Origin: CAZPBC01 sp964584775
Lineage (GTDB): Bacteria; Chlamydiota; Chlamydiia; Chlamydiales; SLFE01
Length of the DNA stretch: 60,053 nt
Direction: 5' to 3'
Assembly: GCA_964584775.1 (NCBI GenBank)
Contig: CAZPBC010000009.1
Coordinates: 1-60,053 of the forward strand
A program made the position numbers and the translations under genes. The notes under the pieces are model-generated. The model had not been told where the DNA came from and ran no database searches. It saw nothing but the letters and a program-made list of their open reading frames with translations. Shown here in pieces: positions 1 through 7,066 of the stretch (positions are counted from its first letter, which is position 1; every line of letters starts with the position of its first letter).

Positions 1-92
1 ATAAAGAGGAAGCCGCATCAGGTGGTGCTTCTGAACCTGTTCAGATAGAAGTTGTGCAAGATGATGATATGATGTTTGCTTTCGAAACATAA
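1..92 (+). CDS. C-terminal end of an unidentified protein (partial)
   Basis: An open frame enters from the left edge (first full codon at base 3) and stops with TAA at 90-92. The 29 visible residues are Gly/Ala/Glu-rich and end in an acidic-hydrophobic tail, DDDMMFAFET. That is too little to name a family. It is followed by an AT-rich gap (93-178) which carries the leader of the next gene. Confidence 0.5.
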   Translation, partial: KEEAASGGASEPVQIEVVQDDDMMFAFET

Positions 93-178
93 AAAAAATC
101 TGATTTTTAATGAAAAATAAAAATATTGTAAAATAATTCATCTTATTTTTTATATTACATCAAATAATAGAGGTTTTG

Positions 179-2881
179 ATGAATATAGCTCATATTTCTA
201 AGGTAGCCCAGGCTTACATAATCGTTGACGTGCTTGGAGAACTTCTCTTAACACGCTCTGCGTATTTGAAGAGGCTAGAGGATGAAGCAGAAAAGGTCGC
301 TTCTGAAATTTTAAGTGGCTTCTCTGTTTCCAGAGTATCTTGTGAACAGAGGCTCGCTGAGTTGGTGAAAGATCTTAAACTGGCATCTGTTCCTTCTACA
401 GAAGCTGGTAGACTCCAAGTCAGTGCAAGTATCATCGGACATTTTCGAAGGATACATGGTCAGCGTGTGGAACTTTCCGACTCTAGGCCTGTTGAGGTTG
501 CTGACGTTAATCAAGCTGCACAGGTGAGTAAAGCTGATGAAAGAGAGGTATCGGGAAAGGAGGCTCTTGAAGAAGGAAAGAGAGCTTATCGTGATGAACG
601 ATATGCAGAAGCCCAGAGGGCCTTCAAAAAAGCGCTCGAGGAAAGAGATGCTTTGATCGTAGCTGAGGCAAACTTACGGCTTGGAATCAGCTACTTTTAC
701 GGCCATATAGAGAAAGGGGAGTGGGAAGAGAGAGATCCTGTCAAAGCTGAAGAATATCTGCAAAAAGCACGCTTTAGCGGGTTTGTAGCTATTGTTGCCG
801 AGGCACACCTCTTTATTGGAAAAATCTATAGTGGGGATGTCTACGGTTATAAAAAACATCCCCTAAAATCCATGTGGTATCTCCAAGAAGCGCTGAAGAG
901 GGGAGATGCATCTGTCATCGCCGCCGCCAACTTGCAGATTGGAATTAACCACTTTTATGGATACACCCTTGAAGATAGGGATGATGAAGTCACTGCTGAA
1001 AGATATCTTCTAAAGGCAATTGAGAGTCAAGATCCACTCGTCCGCTCTCAAGCACATCTCTTACTTGGAAGGATGTATCTTGGGCTGTATCCTAAACCTT
1101 CAGAAAGACTTCGCAAAGCTGTGGCACATATTAAAAAATCTTTTGAGGGAGAATACCACATCCGTTACTCTCAATCACTTCTGAACTCGTTCCACAATAT
1201 GGCTGTACGAAGAGTTGAAAAAGACCACGAGATAGCAAAAGAACTTCTTAATAGGGTGCTAGGTAGATCCGTAACTACTTCAACGCATGGACGCCTTGAT
1301 GAGATCTACAGATTCGCGAAGGATGAGGTGGTGGAAGATAGCGACCTGGCCCTCAAATATCTTGAAGCTTCTGTAGATGAAAGCACACCCATTAATGCTC
1401 AAGCGCTCTTACTCATTGGAAAAGCCTCTTATGATCGTGGTTATAGAGGCACGGAAGTAGAGGGTGTTTCATCTAAAGAATATTTAGTACGAGCCTTGGT
1501 TGGATTAGGGGCCTCTGCTGTTATGGAAGCAAGTTTATACCTCGGAAAAATCTTTTTTGTGGGTAATCAAGGTGTTGAGCGGGATTACGACCTTGCAATT
1601 GGGTGTCTCGAAAATGTTCTTGAGGGAGAGGATGAAAACCTCGCTCTTGAGGCGCACTATCTCCTAGGAAAGATCTATTTTGACGGAGGCTTTGGAATTG
1701 AAGTGGATTTAGACAAAGCTAAAGGTCATCTCCAAATCATAATTGATAGAAGTGGTATGCCCAGAAGTGCAGTTGCGCATTTACTCCTTGGGAAGATCTA
1801 CCTTCGTGGTGAACTAAGTCAAGAAGATCTCCTCAAAGCGATCGTGTGTTTTGAAAAAGCACTAGCTAGCAGGAAGACACCGATTGTCGAGGAGGCTGAG
1901 AGAGATCTTTGTCAAGTTTGCGAACTGGCCTACCGAAGTGTTCGACAAGATTGTCTCATAGCATTAAAACTTCTTAAAGAGAGAGTCGTTTCAACCAAGT
2001 TTGTTGACGCGTACAGAGCTGTTGAAGAGATCTACCACTTAGTAGCTCAGGATGTCAAAAAAGACGTCTCCTTGGCAAAAAAGTATCTCTTAGCTCCTGC
2101 TGATCGAGTGTTCCCAATCCACACTCAAGCACTCGTATTCCTTGGGAGAATCTATCTGAATGGTGATTGTGGAGTGGAAAAAAATGCTGCCCGAGCTAAA
2201 GAGTTTTTCGAGCGGGCTCTTGTTGGAGAAGGAGCTGCCACTGCTGAGGTAAACCTTCTCTTAGGACAAGTCTATTTGAGGGGAGGCCACGGTGTTGAAA
2301 AAGATTTGCCTAAGGCCATCGAGCTTCTCCAAAAAGCACACGTTGGAGGAGGTGCAGCCATTACCGCCGAGGTAAACAGACTCCTTGAGGACATTTGCAA
2401 GCTGGCTCAAGAGAAGGTCCAAGAAGATTACAAACGAGCCGAAAGACATTTTAAACAGGCTTTAAATAGACGCCTTCACGCATCTCAGTACAAAAGACTT
2501 GCTGAAATCTACAAGACGGCTAAACAAGCGGTTGAAAAAGATGTCGACTTGGCTAAAAAAATTCTTGAGGCTCCTGCAGATGGCGAAGCTCTTATACTAC
2601 CTCAGGCGAATCTGTATCTTGCAGAGATCTACTCCTCTGGTCTTTTCAATGTGAAAAGAGATTCCTCGAGGGCTAGTGAGTATCTCAAAAGAGCTCTTGC
2701 AAGTGGAGATGCATCCGTCAAGGCGAAGGCGCACTTGCAACTTGGAAAGATCGATAAGGGTGACGGCTTTGAACTGGGTCAGGAAAATGGCCAAGCTGAA
2801 AGGTGTCTCAATCAGGCGCTCGTTGGAAAGAGTACAGACGACGCTGATGAGGCACGACCCCCTCAAGAGCTCATGGTATAA
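179..2881 (+). CDS. Large Sel1-like/TPR repeat protein
   Basis: About 900 residues built almost entirely of degenerate 35-40-residue helical repeats of the Sel1-like (SLR/TPR) class. Recurrent cores such as LLGKIYLRG and GVEKD..KA..LL.KA run from about residue 120 to the C-terminus, after an N-terminal non-repeat part of roughly 110 residues. I start at ATG 179, because AGAGG lies a few bases upstream; a TTG overlaps it at 176. No signal peptide or membrane segment is visible. SLR proteins are scaffolds for protein-protein contacts, and in intracellular bacteria (for example Legionella LpnE and EnhC) several act in host interaction. An effector or adaptor role here is inference. The leader (93-178) is very AT-rich, as for the other orphan genes at 49324 and 59018. 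Confidence 0.8.
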   Translation: MNIAHISKVAQAYIIVDVLGELLLTRSAYLKRLEDEAEKVASEILSGFSVSRVSCEQRLAELVKDLKLASVPSTEAGRLQVSASIIGHFRRIHGQRVELSDSRPVEVADVNQAAQVSKADEREVSGKEALEEGKRAYRDERYAEAQRAFKKALEERDALIVAEANLRLGISYFYGHIEKGEWEERDPVKAEEYLQKARFSGFVAIVAEAHLFIGKIYSGDVYGYKKHPLKSMWYLQEALKRGDASVIAAANLQIGINHFYGYTLEDRDDEVTAERYLLKAIESQDPLVRSQAHLLLGRMYLGLYPKPSERLRKAVAHIKKSFEGEYHIRYSQSLLNSFHNMAVRRVEKDHEIAKELLNRVLGRSVTTSTHGRLDEIYRFAKDEVVEDSDLALKYLEASVDESTPINAQALLLIGKASYDRGYRGTEVEGVSSKEYLVRALVGLGASAVMEASLYLGKIFFVGNQGVERDYDLAIGCLENVLEGEDENLALEAHYLLGKIYFDGGFGIEVDLDKAKGHLQIIIDRSGMPRSAVAHLLLGKIYLRGELSQEDLLKAIVCFEKALASRKTPIVEEAERDLCQVCELAYRSVRQDCLIALKLLKERVVSTKFVDAYRAVEEIYHLVAQDVKKDVSLAKKYLLAPADRVFPIHTQALVFLGRIYLNGDCGVEKNAARAKEFFERALVGEGAATAEVNLLLGQVYLRGGHGVEKDLPKAIELLQKAHVGGGAAITAEVNRLLEDICKLAQEKVQEDYKRAERHFKQALNRRLHASQYKRLAEIYKTAKQAVEKDVDLAKKILEAPADGEALILPQANLYLAEIYSSGLFNVKRDSSRASEYLKRALASGDASVKAKAHLQLGKIDKGDGFELGQENGQAERCLNQALVGKSTDDADEARPPQELMV

Positions 2882-2911
2882 CAGACTTGAAAAGGGTCGT
2901 TAATCACCCCT

Positions 2912-4135
2912 TTATAGGAACTTCAAAATCGCTCCGTAGCCTCCATCGTGCCCTTCTGAACTCGGAAGGTGGAGCGACTCTTTGACGAGCGAGACGTGAG
3001 GGTTTTCAGTGAGGAGTTCACGGACGCGTGCCCCATTTTCCTCTTCGAGGATGCTGCAGGTGAGGTACCAGAGTTGTCCGTCCGGTTTGAGAAGCTGGAG
3101 CGCGTGGGTGAGGAGTTTTTTCTGAGTCTCTTTAAGCGCGTTGAGCTGTTCCTTTGTGAAGCGAAGCCGCGCTTCGGGTTTTTTTCCTAAGACACCGCTA
3201 TTGGAGCAAGGGACGTCGGCGATCACTAAGTCAAACTTTTGATCAGTCGGAAATTGTTCACCGGGTCCGATGTGAAAGGCCGCTCCGATTTGGAGACGTT
3301 TGAAATTCTCTTTCAACTTTTCGATCTTCTGTTCACTAATGTCATTGCAGTGGAGCTCAGCCTCAGGGTAGAGGGTGAGGGCTGCGATGCTCTTTCCCCC
3401 TGGGGAAGCAGCGAGGTCAAGGATCGTTTTCGGAGGAGCCGGCAGTGCTTTAGAAAAATCGGCAATGAGAGCGAGGGGTGTGGGGTTCATGATGTAGGCG
3501 TTCTTTGATTGAACGAGCTCTGCTGGACGTTCTGTTTCCACCACATGAAAAGGCTCTTCTCCCTCATCATTTTTTCCTAGCAGAGCGAAGGACTTCGAAG
3601 GGAGGTTCATGGCTTCTAGAACGTTTTGGCATTGTTCCGTTCCCAGCTCGTTCCTCAGTTTCTCGACAAGAAGGGGTGGGTAGGCCTCTTCACTCGAGGG
3701 TGCTGGGGGATTTTTAAACACTTTTTGGAGTAGGGCGTGCAAAAAGCCTGCAAAAGGTTTCGAAGCCACTTGTTTGGCGAGCTCCGTCATCTCGTTGGTG
3801 GTCGCATAGGCGGGCACTTTCGTGAGGAAGAGTGATTGGTAAAGGGCGAGAAGGAGGAGAGTGCGCTCTTTGCGTTTGAGAGAGAGTTTGTTTTTTGAGG
3901 AGAGGCTTTTGGCGACCTTTTCCAAATAGAGGGCTTGGCGCATCGTTCCAAAAGCGAGCTCTTTCGCGAGAGAAAAATCTTTTTGGGAGGGAGTAGTCAC
4001 TTTTTTCCACTCGAGAAGCGTTTCGTTGAGATACGCCTCCTCTCGAAAGGCGGCAAGGAGGGCCTTGTAGGCCGCTTCGCGTGCGGAGATGTTTTTTAGG
4101 GTTTGTGGACGGTGAGCCATCCGCGCTGCATCCAT
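2912..4135 (-). CDS. rsmB: 16S rRNA m5C967 methyltransferase RsmB
   Basis: SAM-dependent RNA cytosine-C5 methyltransferase of the RsmB/Sun family. The N-terminal ~140 residues form a NusB-like RNA-binding domain (ISAREAAYKALLAAF). The C-terminal catalytic domain has the SAM motif LDLAASPGGKS, the DVPCSNSGVLG motif with its PC cysteine, and YLTCSILEEEN with the second cysteine; both RsmB cysteines are therefore present. Length (~405 aa) is normal for the family. The start is either ATG 4135 or the in-frame ATG at 4120; both overlap the end of the DUF2063 gene, so it appears translationally coupled as the last gene of the MNIO operon. A weak AAAGGG/CCCTTT hairpin at 2891-2913 spans its stop and may serve both convergent genes. 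Confidence 0.9.
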   Translation of the reverse strand: MDAARMAHRPQTLKNISAREAAYKALLAAFREEAYLNETLLEWKKVTTPSQKDFSLAKELAFGTMRQALYLEKVAKSLSSKNKLSLKRKERTLLLLALYQSLFLTKVPAYATTNEMTELAKQVASKPFAGFLHALLQKVFKNPPAPSSEEAYPPLLVEKLRNELGTEQCQNVLEAMNLPSKSFALLGKNDEGEEPFHVVETERPAELVQSKNAYIMNPTPLALIADFSKALPAPPKTILDLAASPGGKSIAALTLYPEAELHCNDISEQKIEKLKENFKRLQIGAAFHIGPGEQFPTDQKFDLVIADVPCSNSGVLGKKPEARLRFTKEQLNALKETQKKLLTHALQLLKPDGQLWYLTCSILEEENGARVRELLTENPHVSLVKESLHLPSSEGHDGGYGAILKFL

Positions 4136-4905
4136 TGTTGGAAGAGTTCAAAAACGGTTTCTTCCAACAAGTCTGCCTCGTTTTCAAATAGGGAGCAAGC
4201 TTCTTCGATCGTTGCACCCGATCGGAAAGCGGAGAGAAGGAGGTATTCCTCTTTTTCGATCTCTTTCCATGCGATCGTCAGTTGGGGTTTGCGGTAGAGA
4301 ACGAAGTAGAAGTTTCCCTCCTCTTGTGGGGGTAGGGGGTGCTCTTCGTAGTATTCGGGGCTCTCTTTAAGAAGGGCTTTACGAAAGCGGGGCAAGTGGG
4401 AGTGGCACGAGTGGAGAGAGAGATGGGATTGGAGGGTAAGGGGCGTCGCTTCATCGATCTCCTGAGGGTTGAGCGGCGGGAGCTCTCCTGAGATAAAGGC
4501 TTCGTTATAGCCAAGGTCGATGAGCATCGCTTCTTTTAGAAAGGTGTGGTTGTCTAGATTTACCCCTTCCATCCAAGCAGGAAGAGAGGCGCCGAGTGGG
4601 TAGAGGGTCCAGGTGTCAGAAGGGAAACGCGAAAGGTAGGGGGTTGCAATGAGCTCGTTGAATTTTTTCCTTCCTAGTACACGAACAAGGATCGGAAAGT
4701 CTTGCTGAAGCAGGCGATGCAAACGACGCCAGTACTGTTCTTGGTAGATTTTCACCGAGCGTGAAGCGGAACGGATGGTGGTTGGTTGGATCTCCTTCAG
4801 GAGTTCGGAGGAGGGCTCTTCGCTCGTTGGGTTCGAGATCGCTTTAGCAAAAAGCTCAAGTGTTTTTGCAAATTGAGCAGGAGCTTTCGGTTCTAGGCGG
4901 GGCAT
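4096..4905 (-). CDS. DUF2063 / BufC-like partner of the MNIO enzyme
   Basis: A 269-residue protein of the DUF2063 (HvfC/BufC) family, the usual partner of DUF692 enzymes. In characterised systems it helps deliver the precursor peptide to the oxygenase. The N-terminal domain carries the family pattern: YQEQYWRRLHRLLQQDFPIL, a helical LGRKKFNELIATPYL and the LPAWM stretch. The C-terminal half (LPPQEEGNFYFVLYRK followed by a helical bundle ending near RGWLTV) resembles the winged-helix-like part of the family. An in-frame extension to 5007 exists, but ATG 4905 matches the expected N-terminus and overlaps the end of the DUF692 gene by 13 bp, a typical coupled arrangement. The 3' end overlaps rsmB. 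Family assignment is good; the exact role in Chlamydiota is unknown. Confidence 0.82.
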   Translation of the reverse strand: MPRLEPKAPAQFAKTLELFAKAISNPTSEEPSSELLKEIQPTTIRSASRSVKIYQEQYWRRLHRLLQQDFPILVRVLGRKKFNELIATPYLSRFPSDTWTLYPLGASLPAWMEGVNLDNHTFLKEAMLIDLGYNEAFISGELPPLNPQEIDEATPLTLQSHLSLHSCHSHLPRFRKALLKESPEYYEEHPLPPQEEGNFYFVLYRKPQLTIAWKEIEKEEYLLLSAFRSGATIEEACSLFENEADLLEETVFELFQQWMQRGWLTVHKP

Positions 4906-5756
4906 AGTTCTGGTGAGGGGTTCTTTTGTACGATCTCTTCTTGAAATTTCTTTGCTTTTAGGGCTTCGGACCACGTCTCTTCGAAGGAGATGAAATTGGC
5001 ATCCCATTCAAGAAGGGTGGAGACCCCTCCGGTAAGGGGGTAGACTTGTGAGTAGAGTTGCCAGACAGCATCACAAACGTAGTTGTCATGGGTGTCGTGG
5101 AGGTGGTCCCCTTCGTCACGGTGCCCAGCAAGGTGGATCTGCAACACCCGATCGTAAGGGAGCGCACGGACATAGTCCATCGGGTCGAAGTCGTGGTTGC
5201 GGCTGGAGACGTAGATGTTATTCACATCGAGCATCATGTAGATGTCGGCTTTTTCTACGATCTGGCTGTAAAACTCCCACTCAGGCATTTCATCTTCTTT
5301 AAAGGAGGCGTAGGAGGAGAGGTTTTCTAGGGCAAATGGCAGCTCGAGGTAGTCTTGAACGATGCGTGCACGGTCTGCCACATAGTCGATCACCTCGCGT
5401 GTGTAGGGGAGGGGGAGGAGGTCATGGTAGTGTGCGCCGGCGAGCTTGCCCCAGGAAAGGTGGTCCGAGATCCAAGGCGTCTTGGTCTTTCTAGCGAGCT
5501 TTTTGAGTTTTTTTAGGTAGTCGAAGTCGAGGGGGTCAGGGCTTCCAATGGAGAGCGATACACCATGCTGGACGACGGGGTAGTGCTCGAGGATGCGATC
5601 GAGATGTTCGATAGGGCGTCCTCCATCGACCATGAAATTCTCACTGATGATCTCAAACCAATCGACAGAAGGGAGTGTGTCAAAGATGGCTTTGTAGTGG
5701 GCAGGACGGAGGCCGAGGCCGATCCCTAGGTTGGGGATTTCTTTGTTCTTTTTCAT
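4893..5756 (-). CDS. DUF692 multinuclear non-heme iron oxygenase (MNIO), BufB-like
   Basis: A 287-residue TIM-barrel oxygenase of the DUF692/MNIO family. These enzymes bind two or three irons and modify cysteines in ribosomally made peptides (oxazolone/thioamide or related groups in MbnB, HvfB and bufferin systems). The metal-site motifs are all visible in order: SENFM (E39), QHGVSLSIG (H64), SDHLSWG (D98, H99), AHYH (H109), ENLSSY (E144), DVNNIYV (D177), IHLAGH (H208), HDTHD (H220-D224) and LEWD (E250). It lies 84 bp downstream of a small secreted Cys-containing peptide gene and overlaps a DUF2063 gene, which is the canonical bufABC order. Its expression is probably held below that of the peptide by the hairpin at 5793-5817. 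Substrate and product are inferred, not seen. Confidence 0.92.
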   Translation of the reverse strand: MKKNKEIPNLGIGLGLRPAHYKAIFDTLPSVDWFEIISENFMVDGGRPIEHLDRILEHYPVVQHGVSLSIGSPDPLDFDYLKKLKKLARKTKTPWISDHLSWGKLAGAHYHDLLPLPYTREVIDYVADRARIVQDYLELPFALENLSSYASFKEDEMPEWEFYSQIVEKADIYMMLDVNNIYVSSRNHDFDPMDYVRALPYDRVLQIHLAGHRDEGDHLHDTHDNYVCDAVWQLYSQVYPLTGGVSTLLEWDANFISFEETWSEALKAKKFQEEIVQKNPSPELCPA

Positions 5757-5792
5757 AAGAAATCAATCTAACCTAATTAGGTGATAAAAAAA

Positions 5793-5817
5793 AAGGAGTG
5801 TCTAGAGGACACTCCTT
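5793..5817 (-). terminator. Intrinsic terminator/attenuator between peptide gene and MNIO gene
   Basis: A perfect 10-bp stem (AAGGAGTGTC / GACACTCCTT) with a 5-nt loop. Read on the minus strand it is followed directly by a run of about nine T (8-9 U in RNA). It lies after the stop of the peptide gene and before the start of the DUF692 gene, inside what is otherwise one operon. It would end most transcripts after the peptide gene and let a minority read on. Confidence 0.85.
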
Positions 5818-5840
5818 CATAGAGATATAAGATGAAGTGA

Positions 5841-6104
5841 TTAGCTGCCGCAGCCGCCAGGACCACCGCAAGACATCTTCTCTTCGGCTTCCATATCATC
5901 TTCCATATCGTCATCATCATCGTCGTTATCATGTTTTTTATGATCTGATCCTGCAACTTGCTGTTGAGGATTGTAACGACGGGTTCTTCCTGGAGCTTGC
6001 TCAGATCCAGGTGCTGCTGGAGCTGCAGAAATAAAAAGGCTTGCAGTCATCCCTAGGAGAGCAGCTTTAGCTAGCTTGCTTGTTGCAAAGTCACGTTTTT
6101 TCAT
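5841..6104 (-). CDS. Secreted bufferin-like precursor peptide (MNIO substrate candidate)
   Basis: An 87-residue protein. Residues 1 to about 31 look like a Sec signal peptide (KKR N-region, AALLGMTASLFISAAPAA core ending in AxA). Then comes a Pro/Gln/Arg stretch, a His/Asp-rich run (H-KKH-DN followed by six Asp at 61-66, then ED/EE), and a C-terminal core SCGGPGGCGS with C79 and C85. Periplasmic bufferins and HvfA-type peptides share this plan: signal peptide, low-complexity acidic region, CG-containing core. The spacing CG-x4-CG recalls the EGKCG repeats but is not identical, so this may be a distinct subclass. GGAG lies about 10 nt before ATG 6104. The promoter is at 6161-6189. A metal-binding (possibly copper) role is inference. 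Confidence 0.75.
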   Translation of the reverse strand: MKKRDFATSKLAKAALLGMTASLFISAAPAAPGSEQAPGRTRRYNPQQQVAGSDHKKHDNDDDDDDMEDDMEAEEKMSCGGPGGCGS

Positions 6105-6160
6105 AAAAATAAACTCCGTAAAATATTGACTTGTTTCTTATGTTTAGTGAAGTCATGTGC

Positions 6161-6189
6161 ACTATAGCTATCAAGAGATTTTTTGTAAA
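6161..6189 (-). promoter_or_regulatory. Promoter of the bufferin-like operon
   Basis: On the minus strand, -35 TTTACA (6189-6184) and -10 TATAGT (6166-6161) are separated by 17 bp. The predicted start leaves a leader of about 50 nt with a clear GGAG before the peptide gene. No known metal- or stress-operator was recognised. Confidence 0.65.
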
Positions 6190-6201
6190 AATTTTGCGAT
6201 C

Positions 6202-6231
6202 TTGTCACAGAAATAAGGTAATGCTTATACT
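6202..6231 (+). promoter_or_regulatory. Promoter placed 9 nt before an ATG
   Basis: -35 TTGTCA (6202-6207), an 18-bp spacer and -10 TATACT (6226-6231). Only 9 nt separate the -10 from ATG 6241, and there is no Shine-Dalgarno, so the transcript would be leaderless or nearly so. The promoter is back-to-back with that of the bufferin-like operon. Confidence 0.6.
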
Positions 6232-6240
6232 GTATGGCTG

Positions 6241-6891
6241 ATGACAATAAAAGGATTATCACCCCAAAATTATTACCTCTACCCTCTTGAGTGGGAAGAT
6301 ACTTTTCAAAATCAGCATACTCCGCCTCCCGGAGGGTTGAGCTTTGTGGCATCGCGTCTCCATGCTGTCCCTCTTTTAATCACTGCAGGGAAGCGCTGTG
6401 TCTTTGTTTCAATGGAGGTGTTTCGGGAAGGCCTTTCAGCTTTAAAGGACACGCTCTCCTTTTTCGCTTCAGTGATCCTTCTGAGAGATCTCCAGCTACC
6501 TGCTCAGGCTGTGACTCGTTCTGTCTCTACAACGGCACTGAAGGTCTTTACCATTGTGAAGTGGATTTTTGCTGCGATGTTACTGAACCTTGTCCAACTT
6601 TTCTCTCCTCAGATGGCCTTGTCGGGGTACAAGTATCTCGGGCTCTTTGAGTCAGAAGTGTCTAAAAAAAAGAAACTCCTTGCGGGTTTGGACCAAGAGA
6701 TCGAGAGTGTCGATATTGATCTTCCAGAGAATGCAAGGGAAAGGCTGGAACAGGCTCAGGCTGAACTTCAAAAACACTCTGCCTCTTTTCATGCATTAGA
6801 GACTTTCGGAATTCACGAAATCGGGTACTATGACAGACTAAAGACCCTTTCCCAAACGAAACTAGCTTGGATAGTTCATGAGGAATTGTGA
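6241..6891 (+). CDS. Membrane-associated protein with C-terminal coiled coil, unknown
   Basis: A 216-residue protein of no recognised family. It has a mostly polar N-terminus, then hydrophobic stretches around residues 75-90 (SFFASVILL) and 100-125 (KVFTIVKWIFAAMLLNLVQLF), then a charged helical region (EVSKKKKLLAGLDQEIESV, ARERLEQAQAELQKH) likely to form a coiled coil. Bilobed hydrophobic segments plus a coiled coil recall chlamydial inclusion-membrane-type proteins, but no firm assignment is possible. The last residues (about 9, AWIVHEEL) and the stop codon lie inside the left end of the palindromic repeat at 6862-7035, so the repeat has probably replaced or extended the original C-terminus. 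Confidence 0.6.
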   Translation: MTIKGLSPQNYYLYPLEWEDTFQNQHTPPPGGLSFVASRLHAVPLLITAGKRCVFVSMEVFREGLSALKDTLSFFASVILLRDLQLPAQAVTRSVSTTALKVFTIVKWIFAAMLLNLVQLFSPQMALSGYKYLGLFESEVSKKKKLLAGLDQEIESVDIDLPENARERLEQAQAELQKHSASFHALETFGIHEIGYYDRLKTLSQTKLAWIVHEEL

Positions 6892-7035
6892 AAATGGGAC
6901 AAAATACTCGGCAAATTCGACAAAACTCTCTCGAAGGGAAGGGGCTTGAACCCTTTCCGAGAAGGAGTTCTGTTGAAGGGGACGAGGGAGTATTTTACGA
7001 CAGTTTTACGAGTACTCATGAACTACCCAGGCTAG
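6862..7035 (+). repeat. Palindromic dispersed repeat, copy A (MITE-like)
   Basis: A 174-bp element with imperfect terminal inverted repeats of about 48 bp: the left end begins CTAGCTTGGATAGTTCATGA and the reverse complement of the right end begins CTAGCCTGGGTAGTTCATGA. The centre carries a smaller hairpin (GGAAGGGG ... CCCTTTCC). A second, clearly related copy lies inverted at 49042-49207 and a shortened one at 37213-37275. It encodes nothing. It ends 31 nt before the ATG of the MORN-type gene. Confidence 0.85.
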
Positions 7036-7066
7036 CCCAACTCGAACCCACAACTCCATCAAAGTG

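Noticed and set aside
5771..5782. Palindrome ACCTAATTAGGT before the MNIO gene as an operator
   Set aside because: Short, lies in an AT-rich linker next to the terminator, and no second copy was seen at the operon promoter.
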